Shown here piece by piece: positions 1 through 5,231 of a stretch of DNA of 5,293 bases. A model generated the notes under the pieces. The model saw nothing but the letters and a program-made list of their open reading frames with translations, ran no database searches and had not been told where the DNA came from. The translations under genes and the position numbers were made by a program. Every line of letters begins with the position of its first letter. Positions within the stretch are counted from its first letter, which is position 1. The DNA is from Hyphomicrobiales bacterium (GTDB lineage Bacteria > Pseudomonadota > Alphaproteobacteria > Rhizobiales > Aestuariivirgaceae): contig JALVRJ010000178.1 in the NCBI GenBank assembly GCA_027031305.1, positions 1 to 5,293 on the forward strand, read 5' to 3'.

Positions 1-25
1 CATCCACAGGTTCTCTCGGCTTCAT
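1..25 (-). CDS. 5' end of an unidentified protein gene, cut by the window edge
   Basis: Only the first eight codons are inside the window (Met-Lys-Pro-Arg-Glu-Pro-Val-Asp), so the product cannot be identified. The start is supported by a strong Shine-Dalgarno sequence, GGGGAGG, ending five bases before the ATG. An ATG five bases upstream is followed by a single codon and a stop, so it is not the start. The gene has the same orientation as every other gene here but is separated from the cytochrome b gene by 265 bases with several inverted repeats, which suggests its own promoter or leader rather than simple read-through. Confidence 0.55.
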
Positions 26-30
26 GACAT

Positions 31-37
31 CCTCCCC
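31..37 (-). promoter_or_regulatory. Ribosome binding site of the left-edge gene
   Basis: The minus strand reads GGGGAGG followed by five bases and ATG. This near-ideal Shine-Dalgarno match is the main evidence that a real gene begins at position 25. Confidence 0.6.
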
Positions 38-40
38 GAA

Positions 41-64
41 ATTCACGCTTCAGGGAGAGTGAAT
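41..64. repeat. Inverted repeat ATTCAC/GTGAAT in the leader of the left-edge gene
   Basis: ATTCAC (41-46) and GTGAAT (59-64) are perfect inverted copies separated by 12 bases. The right arm also belongs to a short palindrome, GTGAATCAC (59-67). The repeat sits just upstream of the ribosome binding site at 31-37. It could be an operator half-site pair or a small mRNA hairpin. The arms are only six bases long, so chance is possible. Confidence 0.35.
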
Positions 65-86
65 CACGAAAAACCCGCCCAATCAA

Positions 87-126
87 TTTGCAAGGAAATC
101 GGCCGAAACTGCCGTCTTCCTGCAAA
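87..126. repeat. 40-base imperfect hairpin in the intergenic region
   Basis: The outer arms are TTTGCAAGGAA (87-97) and TTCCTGCAAA (117-126), which pair over ten bases with one bulged A. After a two-by-two internal mismatch, an inner stem CGGC (100-103)/GCCG (111-114) closes a seven-base loop. On the minus strand the 3' arm is followed by a mixed sequence (TTGATTGGGC) and not a clean T run, so it is a poor intrinsic terminator. It more likely represents leader structure for the gene starting at 25, or a large operator. Confidence 0.45.
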
Positions 127-172
127 ATCCATTACTTCGAGACGAAAAATACAACAGCAATATCAGTGCATT

Positions 173-182
173 ATGTATACAT
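173..182. promoter_or_regulatory. Perfect 10-base palindrome ATGTATACAT, possible operator
   Basis: ATGTATACAT is self-complementary and lies in the less GC-rich part of the intergenic region, about 150 bases upstream of the gene starting at 25. Cores of the TGTATACA kind are used by some dimeric repressors, notably FadR-subfamily GntR regulators; that is a general resemblance, not an identification. No convincing -35/-10 pair was found around it. Confidence 0.3.
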
Positions 183-290
183 CACGAGGGACGAGGGAAG
201 GGGCTTTCATGAAGGTGCCGCCGGTCCATGCCGAAGCGCCCGGCAAGGGCCTTCAGCATAGACAGGCGGCTTTTCAGCAAACGCGATGGT

Positions 291-1079
291 TCAGTGGGTG
301 GCGGCGGCCTGTGGCGCTTCCTCCACGTGCAGCAGGCGCTGCGGGTGGAAATTGCGCAGGTAGCACAGCTCCTCTTCCGTCAGCCACACTTCCTCGACGC
401 CGGTGATCATGCCGTGGATGTAATAGAGCGGCGTCTTGCCGGTGGTGGTCATGTAGACATGGATGATGACAAAGAGGAGCATCAGCCACGCGCCGAGGGT
501 GTGACCGAAGGCGGCGAGAGCGCGCCAGCCCTCGGCGTCGGCCAGGGGCAGGGCGGGGCGCCAGAAGTCCCAGCCCAGCAGGGCGATGCCGGTGATCCAC
601 AGCAGCGGACCGATGAAGGCCATGAGGCCGAAATAGGCGAAGGCCTGCAACGGATTGTGCTTGCGCCGCAGGCTTTTCTTGAAGGGATGCTCCTCGCCGC
701 GCAGGATGCCCCAGGCATAGAAACGCGCGATGCGCCAGATCATGGTGAGCCAGGCGCGGAAGGCCTGGGAGAGGGTGGGGGCTTCCCTGGCTTCCTCCAG
801 CAGGGGGACGAAATGGCGCCAGTTGCCGGTGGCGAACTGCCAGAAGATGGTGAAGATCCACAGCGCGATGAGTGCGACGGCGGCGATGACGTGCACCTGC
901 CAGGCGGTGTGGAACGTCATGAGTTCGAAAGCGCCGTGCAGGTGGAACCCGGTGAAGAGCAGCAGCAGGATGAGCGCCGCCTGGGTCCAGTGCCAGAAGC
1001 GTTCGTAGAGGGTGTAGATCTGCACCTTCGCGCGGTAGCGGGCTTGCGCGGGCGCGGTTGTTGTTGCGATTTCGGTCAT
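291..1079 (-). CDS. Four-helix membrane b-type cytochrome (cytochrome b561 / Ni-hydrogenase cytochrome b type), partner of the octaheme cytochrome
   Basis: This 262-residue protein is an integral membrane di-heme cytochrome b of the kind that passes electrons between the quinone pool and a periplasmic redox partner. Hydrophobic helices lie at about 31-47, 57-80, 146-169 and 187-210. Helix-associated histidines fit b-heme ligation: His30 (in FWHW), His46/His48, His57/His63, His193 and His207 (in the pattern H-13 residues-H-V-Y). The roughly 65-residue basic loop between helices 2 and 3 ends in KHNPLQ, a motif seen in formate dehydrogenase gamma and thiosulfate reductase cytochrome b subunits. 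A hydrophilic tail with VEEVWLTEEE follows helix 4. The gene starts 12 bases after the octaheme gene's stop and its Shine-Dalgarno abuts that stop, so co-translation is likely. The family assignment is firm; the quinone-linked role with the neighbour is inference. No convincing terminator follows it. Confidence 0.88.
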   Translation of the reverse strand: MTEIATTTAPAQARYRAKVQIYTLYERFWHWTQAALILLLLFTGFHLHGAFELMTFHTAWQVHVIAAVALIALWIFTIFWQFATGNWRHFVPLLEEAREAPTLSQAFRAWLTMIWRIARFYAWGILRGEEHPFKKSLRRKHNPLQAFAYFGLMAFIGPLLWITGIALLGWDFWRPALPLADAEGWRALAAFGHTLGAWLMLLFVIIHVYMTTTGKTPLYYIHGMITGVEEVWLTEEELCYLRNFHPQRLLHVEEAPQAAATH

Positions 1080-1086
1080 GGCCCGT

Positions 1087-1093
1087 CCTCCTC
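1087..1093 (-). promoter_or_regulatory. Ribosome binding site of the cytochrome b gene, overlapping the upstream stop codon
   Basis: The minus strand reads TGAGGAGG, in which TGA is the stop codon of the octaheme cytochrome and GAGGAGG is the Shine-Dalgarno for the ATG seven bases further on. This overlap suggests translational coupling and a fixed output ratio between the two proteins. Confidence 0.8.
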
Positions 1094-2765
1094 AGTTCCG
1101 GCTTTTCGCGCGAGACATGCGCAGCAGCGCGTGACCGAAAATACCGAGCAGCGTGAGCAACGCCGCGGCGGCGCCCAGCAGATCCAGCCGCGGCCAGCGG
1201 TCGCGTCCGGGCATGTAGAAGCCCGCCAGCTTTTGCAGGCGCCCGGTGTCGCGGACGTGGCAGTCGTTGCAGCGCAGGGCCTGTTCCTTCGGCGCCACCA
1301 TGTGGTTGATGGGCCAGAACATGCGGGTGTGGACGAAGCCGAATTCGCCGGAATATTCGCGGCCGGCGATTTCCATGCCCTTCCTGATGGCGCGGGCGAA
1401 GTCGAAGTTGCCCCACAGGGCATAGTCGTTGTCGCCCCACAACAGCATGTGCACCAGCACGTTGCGCTTCTTGTCATAAGGCTGGATGGTCTTCATGACC
1501 TTGAAGGGCATGATGCGCGATTTCGGATCGTCCGGTCCGCCCAGGGGCTTGTTGATGAAGACCGGCGTGGCCGGGTCGAAGGCATCCTCGGGCAACAGCC
1601 AGTCCATGTCGCCGTTGGCCCATGCATATTCGGGCACCACGTTTTCAGCCCACTTGAAGGAGCCTTTCAGCGAGGCGTAGGTGTGGCGCTTCTTGCCATT
1701 GCCTTGCGTGTAGCCTTCCTCGGCGAAGGGCTTGCCATTCTTCAGCTTGCCGGCGGTGGACCAGTCCCAGAAGACCTTGGTGGCGACGCCGCCGCGGGCG
1801 AAGGCGGGAATGTGACAGGTTTCGCAGGCCACGCGGGCGGTGTGGCCGTTCAACCGCCAGCCTGTGAGCGTGGTGTTGGAGTGGGGCCTGTCGCCGTGGC
1901 ACTGAGCGCAGGAAAGGGTGCGCCGTGGCATCCCCGGAGGGCGCTTGCCATCGTCGCCGATGTTGAGCTTGTAGTGCCCGCCGGCCCACTTGTGCCCCTC
2001 GCCGACGTGGCAGTCGATGCACACCAGGCCTGCGCCGCCCTTTTCCCTGGGGCTCATGTGCACGTCCACGGTGCGTGGCGGATTGAACAACACCGAGGAC
2101 AGGTCGCCGTGCTTCACGTTGTCGCCGCCGCCGCCGTAGAAGTGGCACTTGCCGCAGTTGGCGCGGGTGGGCAGGCCGACATGCTGCGCGGACTGTGTCC
2201 ACGGCACGGGTTTCTTGGGCGCGAATTTCTTGCGCACCTTCGGGTGGCCGGGGGTGACCACGGTCTTGAAATACTTGCCCGTGTTGTCGTGACAGGCCAG
2301 GCAGTCGATGTTTTCCAGCTTGTTGAGATCATAGTCCGGCCCGGCGCGGTTGAAGCCGGCGTGGCACATGGCGCACATGCCCTCGTTGCCCAGCGCGTTG
2401 GTGCAGAAGGCGTTGATGACGTGCATCTTGCCCAGCTTGCGGCCGGTGCGCTTGTCGATGGTTTCCCACGTCCAGTGGATGTTGTCGCGCAATTGCCGGC
2501 CGGCCTTGTTGTGGCACTTCAGGCAGGCGCGGGTGACCTGCGGGCCGGAGGTGAAGGGGCCTTGCAGCTCCTTGAACTTCGAGTGATCGGCGGTGACGGA
2601 AAGATTTTTCAGGATGGTGGGGCTGATGACGGAAGCGCCCCCGTTCGCCTTCGCCGATTCCTGTTGGGCGGAAGCCTGAACGGGCAGAAAAAGCAACGGA
2701 AGCAACAGGGCCGGGAAAATGCGGCTGCGCGCACCCCCGCGGCGCCAACGGGTTTTGCCGGTCAT
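1092..2765 (-). CDS. Membrane-anchored octaheme c-type cytochrome, tetrathionate reductase (OTR) family
   Basis: This 557-residue exported protein has exactly eight CXXCH heme c motifs, beginning at residues 81, 131, 155, 204, 249, 286, 314 and 499. A basic N-terminus, a hydrophobic core (about 17-30) and an ASA|QQ cleavage site near residue 33 form a Sec signal peptide, so it acts in the periplasm. A hydrophobic segment at about 527-548 followed by basic residues is a C-terminal membrane anchor. Heme number and the long heme-free stretch (319-498) before the last motif fit the octaheme tetrathionate reductase family, whose Shewanella member reduces tetrathionate, nitrite and hydroxylamine in vitro. 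Cys121 is the only cysteine outside a heme motif and may lie near the active site. The start at 2765 is chosen for its Shine-Dalgarno (GAGGGGG, 8-base spacing) and because the signal peptide begins there. The cytochrome b gene follows in the same operon. The physiological substrate is unknown. Confidence 0.9.
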   Translation of the reverse strand: MTGKTRWRRGGARSRIFPALLLPLLFLPVQASAQQESAKANGGASVISPTILKNLSVTADHSKFKELQGPFTSGPQVTRACLKCHNKAGRQLRDNIHWTWETIDKRTGRKLGKMHVINAFCTNALGNEGMCAMCHAGFNRAGPDYDLNKLENIDCLACHDNTGKYFKTVVTPGHPKVRKKFAPKKPVPWTQSAQHVGLPTRANCGKCHFYGGGGDNVKHGDLSSVLFNPPRTVDVHMSPREKGGAGLVCIDCHVGEGHKWAGGHYKLNIGDDGKRPPGMPRRTLSCAQCHGDRPHSNTTLTGWRLNGHTARVACETCHIPAFARGGVATKVFWDWSTAGKLKNGKPFAEEGYTQGNGKKRHTYASLKGSFKWAENVVPEYAWANGDMDWLLPEDAFDPATPVFINKPLGGPDDPKSRIMPFKVMKTIQPYDKKRNVLVHMLLWGDNDYALWGNFDFARAIRKGMEIAGREYSGEFGFVHTRMFWPINHMVAPKEQALRCNDCHVRDTGRLQKLAGFYMPGRDRWPRLDLLGAAAALLTLLGIFGHALLRMSRAKSRN

Positions 2766-2859
2766 GACCGTAACCCCCTCGAGATGAATTGGATCTGGAT
2801 TCGCGTGCCTTACCCGACATGAAGATGGGGAGCGGGGGCGGGGGATCAAGAGCGATGGC
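2766..2859 (-). other. Gap between PPK2 and the octaheme cytochrome, with a C-rich mRNA stretch
   Basis: The 94-base spacer holds the octaheme gene's Shine-Dalgarno (2774-2780). Just after the PPK2 stop, the transcript has three C runs of 5, 5 and 4 (complement of 2827-2844). No hairpin followed by a T run and no clear -35/-10 pair is visible. A C-rich, weakly structured segment could serve Rho-dependent termination, which would separate PPK2 from the redox operon, but this is only suggestive. Confidence 0.3.
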
Positions 2860-3732
2860 TCATGACAGAATGTCGCGGCCCCGACGCACCAGGCGCGGGT
2901 CAATGGCGCCGATGGCGGCCGTGTCCTTGCCCTCGTAGTCGAGCGCGGAAAGCACCACGCGCATGGCTTCGAGTCGGGCGCGGCGCTGGTCGTTGGCGTC
3001 GATGACCGTCCATGGCGCCGTGTCGGTGTCGGTGTGGCGGAAGATGTCCTCGATGGCGCGGGTGTAGTCGTCCCACTTGCCTACGGCGGCGTGGTCGATG
3101 GGCGAGAGTTTCCAGCTCTTCAGGATGTCGGTCTTGCGCTCGTAGAAGCGCTTGAGCTGTTCGGCGCGGGAGACGGTGAGCCAGAGCTTGAACAGGCGGA
3201 TGCCATCGCGCGCCAGCATGGCCTCGAAGCGCGGGGCCTCGTCGAAGAAGGCGCGCCATTGTTCCGGCGTGCAGAAGCCCATGACGCGCTCCACACTTGC
3301 ACGGTTGTACCATGAGCGGTCGAAAAAGACGATTTCACCACTGGTGGGCATGTGGGCCACGTAGCGCTGGAAATACCATTGGCCGCGTTCCACTTCCGTC
3401 GGTTTGGGCAGGGCGACGGTGCGGGCATGGCGTGGATTGAGGTGGCGGGTGAAGCGGCGGATGGTGCCGCCCTTGCCAGCGGCGTCGCGCCCCTCGAAGA
3501 CGATGACGATGCGCTCGCCCGCCGCGCGCACGTGCTTTTGCAGTTTCACCAGCTCTGTTTGCAAACTATTGAGCTGTCGTCGATATTCCTTTTTTGGAAT
3601 GGGCGCGTCATAGGCGTAGCCCGGCCCGTGGGGGAAGGTGAGCGCGGCGATGGACGCGGGCAGTGTGTCGAAGTCCAATGACCAGAGTTCGGATGGAATG
3701 TCCCGTTCGGTGGCTGGAGGGATGGTGGCCAT
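2860..3732 (-). CDS. ppk2: Polyphosphate kinase 2 (PPK2 family)
   Basis: This 290-residue cytoplasmic enzyme transfers phosphate between inorganic polyphosphate and nucleotides, linking polyphosphate stores to nucleotide supply. The Walker A loop GRDAAGKGG is at 81-89, a Walker B region with VFFDRSWYNR is at 135-144, and a basic lid region with FYERKTDILKSWKLSPID is at about 196-213. The strings PKPTEVERGQW (109-119) and VMGFCTPEQ (150-158) are typical of the family. Its length fits single-domain PPK2; the substrate class (ADP, AMP or GDP) cannot be fixed from sequence alone, though it resembles class I. The start at Met (3732) has a Shine-Dalgarno GGAG eight bases upstream; an in-frame ATG 21 codons earlier has no comparable support and would run into the terminator-like stem. 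It is co-oriented with the octaheme operon 94 bases downstream, but no functional link is evident. Confidence 0.93.
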   Translation of the reverse strand: MATIPPATERDIPSELWSLDFDTLPASIAALTFPHGPGYAYDAPIPKKEYRRQLNSLQTELVKLQKHVRAAGERIVIVFEGRDAAGKGGTIRRFTRHLNPRHARTVALPKPTEVERGQWYFQRYVAHMPTSGEIVFFDRSWYNRASVERVMGFCTPEQWRAFFDEAPRFEAMLARDGIRLFKLWLTVSRAEQLKRFYERKTDILKSWKLSPIDHAAVGKWDDYTRAIEDIFRHTDTDTAPWTVIDANDQRRARLEAMRVVLSALDYEGKDTAAIGAIDPRLVRRGRDILS

Positions 3733-3787
3733 GAGAGAATCTCCGCGCTGTGGGTTGCCGCCTGGAGATGATTGCGCAAGCGCGGGC

Positions 3788-3827
3788 AAAAGCAAAGGGC
3801 CCGGCTCCCCCCGGAACCAGGCCCTTT
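3788..3827 (-). terminator. Probable intrinsic terminator of the FadL-type gene
   Basis: AAAGGGCC (3794-3801) and GGCCCTTT (3820-3827) form a perfect eight-base stem around an 18-base GC-rich loop that can pair further. Read on the minus strand, the stem's 3' arm ends in TTT and is followed by GC and TTTT, giving an interrupted T-rich tail (TTTGCTTTT). The stem lies about 115 bases after the FadL-type stop codon and about 60 bases before the PPK2 start, so it would insulate the two genes. Confidence 0.6.
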
Positions 3828-3833
3828 CCCAGA

Positions 3834-3849
3834 GAAGCCCCCCGGCTTC
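3834..3849. repeat. Second small hairpin next to the terminator
   Basis: GAAGCC (3834-3839) and GGCTTC (3844-3849) form a perfect six-base stem with a four-base CCCC loop (GGGG on the minus strand). It lies seven bases from the terminator stem, so the transcript downstream of the FadL-type gene would carry two consecutive hairpins. It lacks a T run and probably acts as 3' end structure, not as a terminator by itself. Confidence 0.45.
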
Positions 3850-3941
3850 CCCTCATTCCCCTCTGCGCTGCGTCTTAAATGTTACGTTGCCGCTTCATGT
3901 TTCATTGGGATCCATCTTTCGGTTCCTTCGCGTGCGTCCGC

Positions 3942-5231
3942 TCACAGCCCGAAGAACAGCTTGCCAGTGTCGATGGTGGCACCGATGGAGATGATGTTCA
4001 CGTGCTGATCGTAGGAGGCGCGCAGTCCCGGCATTCCGGGCAGCGGACTATTGGCCGGGATGCTGACGTCGCCGTCCTTGGCGATGATGTGGGTATAGGC
4101 GGCGTGCAGCTTCAGCCAGTCGTTGGGTTCATAGGTGAGGCCCAGCGAGAGCCAGTGCCGGTCGTTGTCCGGCACCCGCACGCCACGGGTGGCGTCAGGC
4201 ACGGGGCTGTTCTCGAAGGCATAGCCGGCGCGCAGGGTCAGCGCGTCGCTGACGGCGTATTCACCACCGATGGCGAACAGCCAGCCGTCCTTCCAGTTGT
4301 AGTTCTCCGGCGCCGGGTTGTAGCCGGCCACGGGCTGCACGTCGAACTGCTTGAACAGGCTCCAGTTGGTCCACTCCACCGTGCCCATGAGGGTGAAGTC
4401 CCGTGTCACCCGCTGGCGGATGGAAAAGGTGGCCATGTCGGGCAGAGTGTGCTTCACGGTCGCTCTGTTGGTGGAAGGGCCACCGAGCAGGGGCGAGGCG
4501 ACGAAAAAGGTTCCCTCGAGCTTGTGCTTTACGCGGCTGCGATAGCCGATGCCGATTTCGGTGCCTTCCACGGGCGTGAAATGCACGCCGAGGGTAAAGC
4601 CCAGGCCCCAGTCGTCGCCCTTCACGCGGCTGGCCAATGTGCCCAGTCGGGCGGTGGAGAGGTCACCCTTCATGTAGTTGATCTGCACGCCGGCGGCGAG
4701 GGACACCATGTCGTTGAGCTTGAGGCCCACGACGGGGCTGGCGTTGAAGGTGAAGATCTTCGACTTGTAGCCGTAAAGCGCGCTGAGGGCGCGGGGGTCG
4801 TTTTCCGTCTTCATGCCGAAGGGCGAGGTGAATGACAGGCCGACCCAGATCCTCTCGGTGAGCTGGTAGCTACTGTAGGAGGCCGGCACCACGGCCGTCT
4901 TGCCGATGTTGCCCGAATTGTCGGAAAAGCCACCGAGGGTGGCGGAGAGGCCATTGGCGAAAAGCTGGTTTTTCGCCTTCGAGTAGGGGAGGATGAGGGC
5001 GGCGTTATAGTCGTTCTTCATGCCCTTGAAGCGGGTCACCGTGGCCGGGTTCCAGAACATGGAGGACAGGCCGTGACCACCGGCGGCGACGCCGGCGAAC
5101 GAGCTGCCCTGAAACTCCGCCGACTGCTCGTGAATGCCGAAACCGCCCGCCATGGCGGGAGTGAGGAAGGATACCAGGGCCAGGGCCGAGGCCCCCACGC
5201 CCGCCATCAACAGCTTCCCAGGCCTTCTCAT
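3942..5231 (-). CDS. FadL/OmpP1/TodX-family outer-membrane transport protein
   Basis: This 429-residue outer-membrane beta-barrel belongs to the family that takes up long-chain fatty acids and other hydrophobic compounds such as aromatics. A signal peptide (basic MRRPGK, hydrophobic core about 8-24) ends in AMA|GG at residue 28. The mature N-terminus, GGFGIHEQSAEFQGSSFAG, and the following MFWNPATVTRF (58-68) match the plug region and its conserved NPA motif. Alternating polar/hydrophobic strands rich in aromatic residues and glycine fill the rest, for example VEGTEIGIGYRSRVKHKLEG (221-240), DALTLRAGYAFENSP (329-343) and DWLKLHAAYTHI (371-382). Length is normal for the family. The chain ends in KLFFGL, with Leu instead of the usual terminal Phe or Trp of barrel proteins. 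The start has GGGGAG ten bases upstream. Substrate cannot be inferred. Confidence 0.92.
   Translation of the reverse strand: MRRPGKLLMAGVGASALALVSFLTPAMAGGFGIHEQSAEFQGSSFAGVAAGGHGLSSMFWNPATVTRFKGMKNDYNAALILPYSKAKNQLFANGLSATLGGFSDNSGNIGKTAVVPASYSSYQLTERIWVGLSFTSPFGMKTENDPRALSALYGYKSKIFTFNASPVVGLKLNDMVSLAAGVQINYMKGDLSTARLGTLASRVKGDDWGLGFTLGVHFTPVEGTEIGIGYRSRVKHKLEGTFFVASPLLGGPSTNRATVKHTLPDMATFSIRQRVTRDFTLMGTVEWTNWSLFKQFDVQPVAGYNPAPENYNWKDGWLFAIGGEYAVSDALTLRAGYAFENSPVPDATRGVRVPDNDRHWLSLGLTYEPNDWLKLHAAYTHIIAKDGDVSIPANSPLPGMPGLRASYDQHVNIISIGATIDTGKLFFGL

Noticed and set aside
211..254. Imperfect inverted repeat GAAGGTGCCG with CGGCA and CCTTC, as a terminator for the cytochrome b gene
   Set aside because: It has a four-base bulge, a 20-base loop and no T run following on the minus strand, so it is a poor intrinsic terminator.
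182..280. A small minus-strand reading frame after the cytochrome b gene (25 residues from ATG at 259, or 32 from TTG at 280)
   Set aside because: There is no Shine-Dalgarno for either start, it has no recognisable features, and its length is within chance for GC-rich DNA. Conservation in relatives would be needed to revive it.
274..1440. A 388-codon minus-strand frame overlapping the cytochrome b and octaheme genes in another frame
   Set aside because: Arg/Pro/His-rich shadow translation of the two real genes; no domain is recognisable.
228..2822. An 864-codon open frame on the plus strand, antisense to the cytochrome b and octaheme genes
   Set aside because: The product is low-complexity (rich in Ala, Val, Gly, Gln and His) as expected for the complement of GC-rich coding sequence. 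It has no Shine-Dalgarno, while the opposite strand encodes recognisable proteins with heme motifs and membrane helices.
2827..2844. G-quadruplex motif on the plus strand
   Set aside because: Only three G runs of four or more are present; a fourth suitable run is missing within normal loop distance.
2766..2903. A 46-residue N-terminal extension of the octaheme cytochrome, overlapping the PPK2 end
   Set aside because: It would put a hydrophilic stretch in front of a clear signal peptide. The ATG at 2765 has a good Shine-Dalgarno at the right distance.
3550..3600. Palindrome GTTTGCAAAC, flanking CAGCTC/GAGCTG, and ATTCC-T6-GGAAT inside the PPK2 gene
   Set aside because: They lie within an intact coding region and are explained by its codons (Ile-Pro-Lys-Lys-Glu-Tyr and Asn-Ser-Leu-Gln-Thr). 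The reading frame is uninterrupted and no regulatory role is indicated.
3733..3795. A 21-residue N-terminal extension of PPK2
   Set aside because: The upstream ATG lies in the terminator-like stem and lacks a convincing ribosome binding site, whereas Met at 3732 has GGAG eight bases upstream and gives a normal family length.
3879..4835. A 318-codon open frame on the plus strand, antisense to the FadL-type gene
   Set aside because: Same compositional artefact; no family resemblance or ribosome binding site, and the minus strand holds a clear FadL-family protein.
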